Notes: generated by a model not told the origin, from the letters alone. A DNA stretch of 64,000 bases from Amycolatopsis sp. GM8 (GCF_021653975.1 NZ_JAJKFK010000009.1:1-64000); one strand, 5' to 3'. Counted from the stretch's first letter, positions 55,067 through 63,775 are shown. Made by a program: numbers and translations.

Positions 55067-56746
55067 TCAGGCTGGGACGTGCCAGACCTGCGTGAACAGG
55101 CCGTTGCAGTCGTAGATCTGGAGTTGCGTGCCGTCCGCGGTCTGGGCCTGGGGATCGTCAAGGCAGCGGCCCGACTGCGGGTTGTAGATCGAGCCGTCCG
55201 CGCGGGCCTGCCATTGCTCCCCGCCCGTGCCGAGGCAGTCGCGCAGTTCGACCTTGGTGGAGTTGGCCGTGCCGTTGCCGACGATGTTGAGGCACTTGTC
55301 GTAGGCGCGGATCGTGCCGTCCGTTTCCAGCGACCACTGCTGGCCGGTCGCGTTGCCGCAGGTGTAGAGCTGCACCGCGTTGCCGTTGACGGACGTGTTG
55401 GTGTTCACGTCGACGCATTTGCCCGTGTCGCCGGGGCCGGTGATGGAGCCTTGGGCGTTCGGCAGCGTCGCCGTGCCGAAGTCGGTTTCGCACTTGCCGG
55501 TGGACAGGTGGGTGCCGGCGAGCATCAGGAACGACGAGCCGGAGGTCGCCGCGAGCAGCGGCGAGCTGTAGCCGGCGCACGCCGTCTCACCCGCGTCGTA
55601 CCCGCCGGTCGGGGCCGTGGTGACCGGGGTGGTGATCTCCTGCCAGGCGCCGGAGCCGAGGTTCCGGTTCACGAACAGCACGTGGCCGTCCTCCGGCTGG
55701 ACCGCCAGCGCACCGTCGGTCCCGGCGACGACCCGCTGCCCGGACGCGATGAGCGTCCCGTTCGCGCCGCCCGCTGGCGACCAGGCCAGGTACGGCGTGT
55801 GCAGCAGGAACCGGTGATCGGCGGTCTCGATGCGGGTTCCGAGGCTGCCGGGGTTCCAGGATTCGGCGTCGGGTGAGGTCTTGAAATAGACGTCGCACGC
55901 CTGGTCCGGGTCGAAGCCGCCCTTGCAGTCCTCGTACGTCATGCCGTAGGTGCCGTTCGGCAGCGGGACCACGATCATCATGCCGGGCCGCTCGACACCG
56001 TTCTGCAGTGCGACGTCGTAGACCTCGTTGCCCCAGGTGAGCCCGCCGTCGGTGGAGACCACGTGCGCCAGGACCTGGGCGTAGTTGTTCACCGACGGGC
56101 GTTCGTCGGAGAAGTAGCAGATGAGCCCGTGGTCGGTGACCATGAACTCCGGTTCCCAGATGCCGTGGCCGATCGTGTTGGCCAGGCCCGACTCGGCGGT
56201 GCAGGAGCTGCGGTAGCTCCAGCTCGCGCCCTGGTTGGTCGAAACGAACACCTCGATCGCCTGCTGCGTGTAGTCGCCGTGGTTCCAGGCGGTGCCGGCG
56301 GCGAGCAGCGTGCCGGCCGGGAGCGAGCCCTCGGCGCGGGGGAGTTCGTAGAGCGTCGGGCCGTCGAGGTCCCAGCCGTGCTGGGTGTCGGTGACCGTGC
56401 CGATCGGCGACGACGTCCAGGTGACGCCGTTGTCGGTCGAGCGGTAGATCGGGAAGTTCGCCTTCCCGACGCCCGTGCCGGAATGCGAGAACGTGGACAG
56501 CAGGGTGCCGTTCGCGCTGCCGCTGTGGGCGAGGCGGATCACCCGCGGGTAGCTCGCGTCCTCGGTGGAGCCGCTCGCGGTGCTCGGCCGGTAGAGGACA
56601 CCGCCGGAGGTCGTCGCCGCGGTGGCGGTCGCCGCCGGAATCGCGGCCGCGACCGCGGCGATCAGCAGGAAGGCGGCGAGCAGCGCGCCGCGCCGCCGTT
56701 GCCGGGGATCAGAGTGGTGACGAAAAGCGAGGGGACCAGGCGCCAT
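55067..56746 (-). CDS. Secreted Asp-box (sialidase-fold) hydrolase with C-terminal ricin-B lectin domain
   Basis: This 559-residue protein has an N-terminal signal region (basic residues then LLAAFLLIAAVAAAIPAATA), a six-bladed propeller with Asp boxes (STDNGVTW, STNQGASW, STDGGLTW) and a C-terminal ricin-B trefoil (TGQQWSLETDG, GEQWQARADGS, TQVWHVPA). SYPRVIRL, GHGIWEPEFMV and ERPGMMIVVPLPNGTYGMTYE look more like GH93 exo-arabinanase relatives than a GH33 sialidase. The ATG at 56746 follows AAGGAG. It probably cuts extracellular polysaccharide for the importer. Confidence 0.85.
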   Translation of the reverse strand: MAPGPLAFRHHSDPRQRRRGALLAAFLLIAAVAAAIPAATATAATTSGGVLYRPSTASGSTEDASYPRVIRLAHSGSANGTLLSTFSHSGTGVGKANFPIYRSTDNGVTWTSSPIGTVTDTQHGWDLDGPTLYELPRAEGSLPAGTLLAAGTAWNHGDYTQQAIEVFVSTNQGASWSYRSSCTAESGLANTIGHGIWEPEFMVTDHGLICYFSDERPSVNNYAQVLAHVVSTDGGLTWGNEVYDVALQNGVERPGMMIVVPLPNGTYGMTYEDCKGGFDPDQACDVYFKTSPDAESWNPGSLGTRIETADHRFLLHTPYLAWSPAGGANGTLIASGQRVVAGTDGALAVQPEDGHVLFVNRNLGSGAWQEITTPVTTAPTGGYDAGETACAGYSSPLLAATSGSSFLMLAGTHLSTGKCETDFGTATLPNAQGSITGPGDTGKCVDVNTNTSVNGNAVQLYTCGNATGQQWSLETDGTIRAYDKCLNIVGNGTANSTKVELRDCLGTGGEQWQARADGSIYNPQSGRCLDDPQAQTADGTQLQIYDCNGLFTQVWHVPA

Positions 56747-56895
56747 GTACTTCACTCCTTGGACGGGACGGCGCCGTGGCCCGGACATCATGGCCGCCGC
56801 CCGCTGAGCACCACCGAACCCGGCGAACCGCACGGGTCACGCGTCGGCGCTCGGCAAAGGCGATTGCCCTTGCGTCGGTGTTCACTCCGGCCACT

Positions 56896-56942
56896 TTGCC
56901 ATCGTTTGCAAGGAGCGTACTGCCGATTTGCACACGTTGCAA
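56896..56942. promoter_or_regulatory. Paired LacI-type operators (glycosidase side)
   Basis: TTGCACACGTTGCAA (56928-56942) is the exact reverse complement of the 15-mer at 49630, and TTGCCATCGTTTGCAA (56896-56911) matches the 16-bp TTGC-N8-GCAA form. Their centres are about 31 bp apart. They lie upstream of the secreted hydrolase gene (minus strand, start 56746). Confidence 0.7.
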
Positions 56943-56952
56943 GGATGCGGTT

Positions 56953-57651
56953 TCAGTGATGAAAGCGCGTCGTCTCCGACAACGGCTCGCGGCCCACGGT
57001 GACCGCGTTGACCGGAGCGTCGTCGTCGGCGTAACCGAAGGAGATGCCGAAGAGGAGCTTCCCGCCGTTGAGCCCGAGGACCTCCCGAACGGTGTCGGCG
57101 TAGAAGCTCAGCAGGCCCTGCGGGCAGCTGGACACCCCGTAGGCCCTCATTGCCAGCAGCAGCGTTTGCCCGTACATCCCGACATCGGCCGCCAGGCGCG
57201 CCTCGGCGGTATCCGGGGCGAACAACAGCGCGACATGCGGGGCGCCATAGAAATCCAGGCTTTCGATGTCATAGGCGGCGCGTTTTTCCTCGTCCTCGAA
57301 GGCAATGCCGAGCGCGCCGTACAACGCCGCCCCGGCCGCCGCGCGCCGCTTCTGGTGGGTTGGTGAGTAGATGTCCTCGCTGTAGGGGAAATCGACGCTT
57401 CGGCGCCCGGCGCGATGCGCGTCCTGTAATGCCGCCGCGAGTTCGTCGCGGACGCGGCCGCCGGCCACCTCGACCCGCCAGGGCTGCGCGTTGGAGTTCG
57501 ACGGAGCCGCCGCGGCCAGGTCGAAGATCGCCTGGAGGGTTTCTTGCGGGACCGGCGCCGAGCGAAAAGCCCGGGTCGCGCGGCGTCCGCGGATCAGCCG
57601 CTCGGCGTGGCGAGACAGGTCGTCCGTCGCGGTTTCGGCCGGATGGGTCAT
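56953..57651 (-). CDS. Nitroreductase family protein
   Basis: This 232-residue FMN-binding nitroreductase has RRATRAFRSAPVPQETLQAIF near the start, AAAAPSNSNAQPWRVEV (the flavin and Asn/Gln motif), and ASCPQ-type GVSSCPQGLLSFY, ending in GISFGYADDDAPVN. It probably reduces nitro- or quinone compounds with NAD(P)H. It is divergent from a TetR regulator across 93 bp holding an inverted repeat. Confidence 0.9.
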   Translation of the reverse strand: MTHPAETATDDLSRHAERLIRGRRATRAFRSAPVPQETLQAIFDLAAAAPSNSNAQPWRVEVAGGRVRDELAAALQDAHRAGRRSVDFPYSEDIYSPTHQKRRAAAGAALYGALGIAFEDEEKRAAYDIESLDFYGAPHVALLFAPDTAEARLAADVGMYGQTLLLAMRAYGVSSCPQGLLSFYADTVREVLGLNGGKLLFGISFGYADDDAPVNAVTVGREPLSETTRFHH

Positions 57652-57681
57652 GGAGCATCCTCACGTTCAAGTACACGACAC

Positions 57682-57738
57682 CGTTTACCTGAGCGACGGT
57701 AGCAAAGCTCCCGCCCGAAGTAAACGCTCGCGTATACT
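57682..57738. promoter_or_regulatory. TetR/nitroreductase divergent control region
   Basis: CGTTTAC (57682-57688) and GTAAACG (57720-57726) form a 7-bp inverted repeat 31 bp apart. The tetR -10 TATACT is at 57733-57738, exactly 6 nt before its GTG start, so tetR mRNA is probably leaderless. Confidence 0.5.
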
Positions 57739-57744
57739 GCGTGC

Positions 57745-58341
57745 GTGGTGGACAACACGATCCGCAGAAGCGGCCGCGGTGGACGGGAGCGGGTACTCGC
57801 CGCGGCCCGAAAGCTCTTCGCGAACCAGGGCATCAACGCGACGACGATGGAGGAGGTCGCCGCGGCCGCCCCGGTGTCGAAGCGAACCCTCTACGCGCAC
57901 TTCCCGGCCAAGGACGACCTCGTGCTGGCCCAGCTCGAGGACCTGGTCGGCGCCGGTGCCACCATGCACGCCGTGCTGACCGAAGAGGACATCCCGCCCC
58001 GGCAACGGCTTCTGGCGATGTTCGACGTCCCCGCGCCGGCCGGGGGCCCGGTCCGGGGCTGCCCTTTCGTCGACGCGGCTGCCGAGTTCCCGTCGCCCGA
58101 CAGCGCGGTGCATTCGTTCGCGCGAGCGCAGAAACTGCTGATGCTCAGCCTGGTGACCGACTTGACCAGCCAGCTCGGTGTCGCTGAGCCGGAGCTGCTG
58201 GCCGAACAACTCGTGACCCTCGCCGATGGCGCGGCTAGCCGCGCGATGGTGCTGAACGACGCCGGCTACGGCCGGCACGCCCGTGCCGCGGCGGAGGTCC
58301 TCATCGCCGCGGCGCCGCGGCGGCCCGGCGGTCGCTGCTGA
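57745..58341 (+). CDS. TetR family transcriptional regulator
   Basis: This 198-residue protein has the HTH at residues 13-58: GRERVLAAARKLFANQGINATT, MEEVAAAAPVSKRTLYAHFPAKDDL. The rest is the ligand-binding helical domain. The GTG at 57745 is set by the -10 box spacing; the next codon is also GTG. It is likely repressor of the divergent nitroreductase. Confidence 0.9.
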   Translation: MVDNTIRRSGRGGRERVLAAARKLFANQGINATTMEEVAAAAPVSKRTLYAHFPAKDDLVLAQLEDLVGAGATMHAVLTEEDIPPRQRLLAMFDVPAPAGGPVRGCPFVDAAAEFPSPDSAVHSFARAQKLLMLSLVTDLTSQLGVAEPELLAEQLVTLADGAASRAMVLNDAGYGRHARAAAEVLIAAAPRRPGGRC

Positions 58342-58374
58342 CAAGGTTCTTCGGCCGCCTGCCATCATGACCGC

Positions 58375-59346
58375 GTGCCGCTGCCTGCCCGCCGTTCTCG
58401 TGCCCTGTCGACCACCGCGATCACCGTGTGGGCGGTGGGTCTCGCCGGCGGTGCCGTCGTGGTCACCGCGCTGTTGTGGTGGCTGCTGGGCACCGGCCGC
58501 CCCGAGGACACCCAGCGGCTCGACGCCCTTCGCACGACGTCGAGCATCGTGATCGGCGCGGCCGGCGGCGCCGCGTTACTGCTGGCCGCCCGGCGGCAAC
58601 GTGCGGTGGAACTGGACCTGGAGCAGAAGGACCACGACTCCACCGAGCGGCGGGTCACGGAGTTGTACGGGAAGGCCGCTGACCAGCTGGGCAGCGAGAA
58701 GGCGCCGGTGCGGCTGGCCGGTATCTATGCGCTGGAACGGCTGGCGCAGGACCATCCTGCGCACCGGCAGACCGTCGTCAACCTGCTGTGTGCCTACCTG
58801 CGCATGCCGTATGAACCGCCGCTGGATCGCACCGACGGCGCTGGGCTGCAGGAACGCGAGGTGCGAGGCGCCGCCCAGGGTGTCTTCGAGGCACACCTGC
58901 AGCCGGTGGACGAGCACGGCGAGCCGCTGTCGGTGTTCTGGCCGGACATCGACCTGAATCTGGTGGGCGCGACGCTGGAGTGGTTCTGGTTCCGCCGGTG
59001 CCGGGTGCGCACGGCGAACTTCCGCTACGCCACCTTCCGCGAGATCGCCGCTTTCCGCGGGACAACGTTCGCGGGCGGCTCGGACTTCCGCGATACCCGC
59101 TGGCTGGGCACGGCAGACCTGCGCCACGCCGACTTCGGCCAGTCGGTGGGTTCCGTCCGAGGCTTCCATGCGGCGTCGTTCGACGGCACGGTGACCTTCG
59201 GCGCGGAGGTGTCCGGTGCGAACCTGGACGGCGCGAACGCCCGCGCCGACATCGCCGCCCGCACCTGGCCGGCGGGTTGGCACGACGAGCCCGACCCAGC
59301 ACACCCGAACCGCGTCCATGTCGTCCGGGACGCTGCCGGTGCGTAG
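58375..59346 (+). CDS. Pentapeptide repeat membrane protein
   Basis: This 323-residue protein has two N-terminal membrane helices (AVGLAGGAVVVTALLWWLLG and SIVIGAAGGAALLLAARRQ), a helical region including LYGKAADQLGSEKAPVRLAGIYALERLA, and a C-terminal run of A(D/N)LxxAxF-like pentapeptides (TANFRYATF, TADLRHADF, GANLDGANA). This architecture is common in actinobacteria and its role is unknown. A CATCAT -10-like hexamer is 6 nt before the GTG. Confidence 0.87.
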   Translation: MPLPARRSRALSTTAITVWAVGLAGGAVVVTALLWWLLGTGRPEDTQRLDALRTTSSIVIGAAGGAALLLAARRQRAVELDLEQKDHDSTERRVTELYGKAADQLGSEKAPVRLAGIYALERLAQDHPAHRQTVVNLLCAYLRMPYEPPLDRTDGAGLQEREVRGAAQGVFEAHLQPVDEHGEPLSVFWPDIDLNLVGATLEWFWFRRCRVRTANFRYATFREIAAFRGTTFAGGSDFRDTRWLGTADLRHADFGQSVGSVRGFHAASFDGTVTFGAEVSGANLDGANARADIAARTWPAGWHDEPDPAHPNRVHVVRDAAGA

Positions 59347-59915
59347 TTCGGCTGGAGGCTTCGAGCAGATGGACGAGCGCTGCTGCGAGAACAGCATCCA
59401 GATCTCGCAGACCTCGAACTCCGCGATGTCGCCGGTGGCTGGGACAACCAGCAGTGGCGCCTCGGGACCGAACTGGCCGTGCGCATGCCACGCACCGAGC
59501 GGGCCCCGGCCCTGCTGCGCACCGAGCAGAAATGGCTGCCCGTTCTCGCTGAGCGCCTGCCGCTGCCCTCGCGGCGCCCGTGTGGCAGGGCGCGCCGACC
59601 TGGCTGCATCCCGCCAACGTGGTCGTGCGGGAGGGGACGCTCTCCGGAGTGATCGACTTCGGCGAGCTGTGCGCGGGCGATCCCGCGACCGACCTGTCAG
59701 CCGCCTGGATCCTGCTGCCCACAGGCACCGTCGGCCGGTTCTTCGGCGCCTACAGGGACGCGGACGAGGCCACTATCGCGCGGGCTCGCGGCTGGGCCGT
59801 CCTCCGCGCGCTGCACCTGATCCACATTGGACGCAACGGCAGGCTCGGTCTCCCCGGCGGCAAACCGACGTGGGAACCGGCTGGCTGGGCGGCGCTCGAA
59901 CGCGCCTTGAACTGA
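59347..59915 (+). pseudogene. Aminoglycoside-phosphotransferase-family remnant
   Basis: The frame from 59347 (right after the previous gene's stop, no start codon) reads RALLREQHPDLADLELRDV, GGWDNQQWRLGTELAVRMPR and ends in ERLPLP near 59568. The C-terminal part continues in another frame from about 59571: APVWQGAPTWLHPANVVV and GVIDFGELCAGDPATDLSAA. Intact APH proteins have over 100 residues between these blocks and HGDLHPxN where this has only LHPAN. So the start, the middle, and the catalytic HGDL are missing: an inactive gene. Confidence 0.75.
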
Positions 59916-59925
59916 CCGGGAACCG

Positions 59926-60858
59926 TCAGCGCGCGGTTCGTGCGCGCGAACTCTGGATGGTCGCCCGAAGGGCCTCGTCGGTCGGGGTCGGGTCGATTCC
60001 GAAGGCGGTTGTGGCGGCGGACGAATCGAGAATGAATGGCCGTCGCAGCTGATATTGCATTTCGATCATCTCGCGCGCGGCCGGGTTGAAAAGCCCGGCG
60101 ACGCGGAGTGCGAAGGCGGGCATCGCGGTCACCCGGGCCGGCGGGGCTCCGGCGAGTTCGGCGGCGCGAGTGGCGAGTGCGCGGATGGACAGCGCCGGCG
60201 CGGTGGGAACGTGCCAGGGTCGGCCCCAAGCGTTCTCGTCGGCCGCGACCGCGACCAGCGTGCGTGCCACGTCACCGGTGTAGGTCCAACTGTGTGGCGC
60301 GTCCAGATCGGCCGGCACCGAAGCGCGCCGGCCGGCGAGCACCTTGGGGAGAACCATGACAGTGAACGGGGAAACCGCGCCCGCACCAAGGTAATCGGAC
60401 CCGCGGACCTCGGCGGTGCGGATCCGGCCGGCTTTGTGCGCGGCCAATGCGTCGGCCCACAGTTCGGCCCGCACCTCGCCCTTCACGGAGTTGGGACGCA
60501 GCGGTGTTTGCTCGGTCATCGGGGCATCGACTTTGCCGTAGCCGTAGAGGTTTCCGGTGGTGACGAGCACCGCGCCGCTGGCCTCCGCGGCGTGGATGAA
60601 CGCGGCGCCGAGCGGCGGCCACTCGGCGCGCCAGCGGTGATAGGCCGGGCCCACGCAGCAGTACAGAGCGACGGCGCCTTCGGCGTGCCGGGCGAGGGTG
60701 GCCGGGTCCGCCGCGTCCGTGGCGATGCGCTCGATGCCCTTGTGGTCCGGGCCTCGGCCGCTGCGGGTGAGGAGGCGGACGTGTTCGCCCCGGTCAGCGA
60801 GCAGCCGGGCGGTGGCGGTGCCGATCGGGCCGGCCCCGGCGATGACGTGCACGGACAT
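59926..60858 (-). CDS. NAD(P)-binding atypical SDR (NAD-dependent epimerase/dehydratase-like)
   Basis: This 310-residue Rossmann protein has the nucleotide motif VIAGAGPIGTATARLL near the N-terminus, LYCCVGPAYHRW, and TTGNLYGYG with TEQTPLRPNSVKG after it. It resembles the atypical extended SDR group. Substrate is unknown. It is divergent from a TetR gene, with two GAGAAC-type palindromes in between. Confidence 0.87.
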   Translation of the reverse strand: MSVHVIAGAGPIGTATARLLADRGEHVRLLTRSGRGPDHKGIERIATDAADPATLARHAEGAVALYCCVGPAYHRWRAEWPPLGAAFIHAAEASGAVLVTTGNLYGYGKVDAPMTEQTPLRPNSVKGEVRAELWADALAAHKAGRIRTAEVRGSDYLGAGAVSPFTVMVLPKVLAGRRASVPADLDAPHSWTYTGDVARTLVAVAADENAWGRPWHVPTAPALSIRALATRAAELAGAPPARVTAMPAFALRVAGLFNPAAREMIEMQYQLRRPFILDSSAATTAFGIDPTPTDEALRATIQSSRARTAR

Positions 60859-60884
60859 GCGAAAACACCTCTACTGGTCGTAGC

Positions 60885-60952
60885 GAGAACAATGTTCTCT
60901 AATAGGTACACCGTACTCACGCGACAGGCCGCGAGTCAAGAACACCGTTCTC
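60885..60952. promoter_or_regulatory. Two TetR-type operators (GAGAAC-N3-GTTCTC)
   Basis: GAGAAC-AAT-GTTCTC (60885-60899) is a perfect 6-3-6 palindrome. AAGAAC-ACC-GTTCTC at 60938-60952 repeats it with one mismatch. Their centres are 53 bp apart, in the 135-bp gap between the divergent SDR gene and tetR. A GTGTTCTCGG half-site follows at 60964. Confidence 0.7.
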
Positions 60953-60993
60953 GTCTGGTTCAGGTGTTCTCGGAACTGTGCGACACTGTGTCC

Positions 60994-61677
60994 ATGTCCG
61001 CACCGTCGTTGCGTGCCCGGGTACGCGCGGAAATGAGCCTGGAGATCAAGGAAGTCGCCCGCCGGCGGCTGGCGGTGGACGGCGGGAACCTGTCCCTGCG
61101 GGCGGTGGCCAGGGACATGGGCATCGTCGCGTCGGCCCTGTACCGGTACTTCCCGAGCCGCGACGCGCTGCTCACGGCGTTGATCACCGACGGGTACGAG
61201 GCGCTGGGCACCGCAGCGGCCGAGGCCGAAGCGGCCGTACCTCGCGATGACCTGCGCGGCCGGTGGCTCGCCGCCTGCACCGCGGTACGCACCTGGGCGC
61301 TCTCGCATCCGGCCGAATACTGCCTGCTCTACGGCGATCCGGTGCCCGGTTACGCGGCGCCGCAGGAGACCGTCGCGCTGGCGGCACGCGTGGTGTTCCT
61401 GCTCGTGGACATCATCGTCGACGGCGCGGAGCGGCTGGAGCCGGTGTCATCGCCGGTCCCCGAACGGGTCCGCGCCGACCTGCGCCGCCTGATCGACCAA
61501 CGGGACGGTGACCTGCCGGAGGAACGACTCGATCGCGTGTTCGTCGGCTGGACCCACCTGTTCGGCCTGATCAACTTCGAGGTCTTCGGCCGCCTGGACG
61601 GCACGATCGAGGCGCGTGCCGAATACTTCGAGCACCACATGGCCCTGATGGCCGACCTGGCCGGGATCCCGCGCTGA
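60994..61677 (+). CDS. TetR family transcriptional regulator
   Basis: This 227-residue protein has the HTH MSLEIKEVARRRLAVDGGN, SLRAVARDMGIVASALYRYF and SRDALLTALITDGY, then a TetR_C-type domain (WLAACTAVRTWALSHPAEYCLLYG). The ATG at 60994 is 6 nt after GACACT, so it may be leaderless. It is likely repressor of the divergent SDR through the GAGAAC palindromes. Confidence 0.9.
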   Translation: MSAPSLRARVRAEMSLEIKEVARRRLAVDGGNLSLRAVARDMGIVASALYRYFPSRDALLTALITDGYEALGTAAAEAEAAVPRDDLRGRWLAACTAVRTWALSHPAEYCLLYGDPVPGYAAPQETVALAARVVFLLVDIIVDGAERLEPVSSPVPERVRADLRRLIDQRDGDLPEERLDRVFVGWTHLFGLINFEVFGRLDGTIEARAEYFEHHMALMADLAGIPR

Positions 61678-61680
61678 CCG

Positions 61681-62094
61681 TCAAAACCCGCGTGCTTTCG
61701 CGGCTCGTTCGATCTCCGCGGTCCGGGCTTCCCAGAAGGCCGCGTCGCGCCGCGGGTTCGGGTATCCGGCCGCTGTTCCTGTTGCGCCGTCGAGTTGTTC
61801 ACGCAGGATGTCGGCGTGTCCGGCGTGCCGGCTGGTTTCGGTGAGCATGTGGACCAGCACGTTGAACAGCCTGACGTTGGGGCGCGGCCACCAGGGCACG
61901 CGGCCCGGTGCGTCGATCGCGAGCGCGGTGATGGTCGTGTCGGAGTGCTCCCAGACGCGTCGGTAGCGGTCGGTGATCTCCTCGCGCGTCTCGTGCTCGG
62001 TGGCCCACATGTCGGTGCCGCGTTGCCCGGTGTCGTCCCATCGGCGCAGGGGTTCGGGAATCTCTCGCAGATCGCTGTACAGGTACTCCTTCGA
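61681..62094 (-). pseudogene. 5'-truncated DinB/DUF664 family gene
   Basis: The frame opens after a TGA at 62095-62097 with SKEYLYSDLREIPEPLRRWDD and continues through WATEHETREEITDRYRRVWE to VPWWPRPNVRLFNVLVHMLTE, SRHAGHADILREQLDG and the stop at 61681. Intact DUF664/DinB proteins are about 170-180 residues and begin with a first helix and HLxxVE metal-His segment of some 45-55 residues. That is absent here. An internal ATG at 62010 would give only 109 residues. Some metal-site His residues remain, but the fold is incomplete. Confidence 0.6.
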
Positions 62095-62184
62095 TCACGG
62101 GGGCCTGCCTGTCATGCACTGCCGGCGGACTCAACCAGGTGCCAGCACGCGGCTGGCCCCAACGCGTTGCCAGCGGACAACGGT

Positions 62185-63054
62185 TCACCACGTGCGCCCT
62201 TCGCCGAGCAACGTGTCGTGGACCAGGTGTACGTGGGGATTGGTGCCGGTCGCCGAGCGCCGGACCAGGAAGCCGGTGTTGATGGGTGGGTCCTCGGGAT
62301 CGTTGAGCAGCTGAAGGGCGCCGGAGGCCAGTTCCGCGGCGCACAGGTAGCGCGGCAACACCGACCAGCCCGCGCCAGCAATCACGGCCGCCAATACGCC
62401 GCGCAGGTCGGGGATCACGACCGCCGGGCTGGTGGTGAGGCGGCGGCCGAAGACGTGGCGCCAGTAACGGCGGACGATCGGCAGGTCCTCCGCGTACGCG
62501 ATCAACGGTGCTTGCTCGGGGTCCAGTGGGCCGGCCGCGACCAGCACGAACTCCTCGTCGGTCAGCGGGGTGGCGAGAAGCGTGCGGCCGCGCGGGCGCA
62601 CCGGGGAGATCAGCAGGTCGAACCGGCCCAGCCGCAGGCCCTCGAGCAGGTCGTCGGCGAGGCCGGCGGTGACACGCAGCCGGATGCCCCGGTTCACCAG
62701 TGGGGCCAGGGCGGGCATGACCCGAAGGGCGAGCAGCTCGGCAGGCCCGGCCAGATGGACCGGCTCGGGTGGCACCTCCGGCGTCGACGACGGGGTGAGC
62801 GCCTGCGCGAGGGCATCGAGCGGACCCGCGACCCGGGCCGCCAGGTCGTCGGCGACCGCGGTCGGCTGCACACCGCGCGGCATCCGTTGGAACAGCTGGC
62901 GTCCGGACTGCTGCTCCAGCGCCTGGATCTGGCTGGTGACCGTCGGCTGTGACAGGCCGACATCGCGCGCCCCCGCGGTGATGGAACCGGCTCGGTAGAC
63001 GGCGAGGAAAGTCCGCAGCTGATCCAGTCCGGCATTGGAAAACCTATCGGCCAT
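62185..63054 (-). CDS. LysR family transcriptional regulator
   Basis: This 289-residue protein has the N-terminal HTH LDQLRTFLAVYRAGSITAGA, GLSQPTVTSQIQALEQQSG and QLFQRMPRGVQPT, and a LysR substrate-binding domain to the end. The ATG at 63054 gives the natural N-terminus. It is divergent from a DJ-1/PfpI-type gene with 82 bp between starts, and probably activates it. Confidence 0.9.
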   Translation of the reverse strand: MADRFSNAGLDQLRTFLAVYRAGSITAGARDVGLSQPTVTSQIQALEQQSGRQLFQRMPRGVQPTAVADDLAARVAGPLDALAQALTPSSTPEVPPEPVHLAGPAELLALRVMPALAPLVNRGIRLRVTAGLADDLLEGLRLGRFDLLISPVRPRGRTLLATPLTDEEFVLVAAGPLDPEQAPLIAYAEDLPIVRRYWRHVFGRRLTTSPAVVIPDLRGVLAAVIAGAGWSVLPRYLCAAELASGALQLLNDPEDPPINTGFLVRRSATGTNPHVHLVHDTLLGEGRTW

Positions 63055-63136
63055 ACCGAAGAGTCTATTGGCAAGCCGATCTTCACTGGACCTACCGTTG
63101 CGGCCGCAAACAGGTAAAACCCAGTAGGAGCAGACG

Positions 63137-63775
63137 ATGGCGAAGATCTTGTTCGTGATGAGTGCCGCCGACCATTGGACGCTCAACGACGGCACGCGAC
63201 ACCCGACCGGCTTTTGGGCGGAGGAGTTCGCCGTCCCGTACCAGGCGTTGGTCGAAGCCGGGCACACCGTCGAGGTGGCCACCCCGGGCGGGGTGGCGCC
63301 GACGGTGGACAAGGGCAGCCTGAACGGCCAGGAGGCGCCGGTCGTGCCGGTGCCGATCCGTCTGGAGGACGTCGATTTCGACGCGTACACCGCGATCTTC
63401 TATCCCGGCGGTCACGCCCCGATGGAGGACCTCGCGCACAACAGTGAGTCGGCGGCGCTGATCGAGAGGGCGCTGACGACGGGTAAACCGCTGGCCCTGG
63501 TCTGCCACGGAGTCGCCGCCCTCGCGCCGGTCGACGCGAAGTTGCTCGCCGGGCGCCGGGTCACCGGGTTCAGCAACGCCGAGGAGCAGCTGGCCGGCCT
63601 GGCCTCGAAGGCGCCGTTCCTGGCCGAGGACCGGCTGGTCGCGCTCGGCGCCGACTACAGCGCGGGCGAACCGTTCCACCCGCATGTGGTCGTCGACGGC
63701 ACGCTGATCACCGGTCAGAACCCGCCCTCGTCCGCGGCGATCGCCGCTGAGCTGCTCAAGGTCGTGTCCGCGTGA
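63137..63775 (+). CDS. Type 1 glutamine amidotransferase-like (DJ-1/PfpI, Hsp31-type) protein
   Basis: This 212-residue class I GATase-fold protein has the N-terminal strand AKILFVMSAADHWTL, GFWAEEFAVPYQ with the conserved Glu, the nucleophile elbow LALVCHGVAAL (Cys), and FYPGGHAPMEDL. The layout matches Hsp31/glyoxalase III-like deglycase relatives. The start follows TAGGAG. Its stop overlaps the next gene by 4 bp (GTGA). Confidence 0.88.
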   Translation: MAKILFVMSAADHWTLNDGTRHPTGFWAEEFAVPYQALVEAGHTVEVATPGGVAPTVDKGSLNGQEAPVVPVPIRLEDVDFDAYTAIFYPGGHAPMEDLAHNSESAALIERALTTGKPLALVCHGVAALAPVDAKLLAGRRVTGFSNAEEQLAGLASKAPFLAEDRLVALGADYSAGEPFHPHVVVDGTLITGQNPPSSAAIAAELLKVVSA

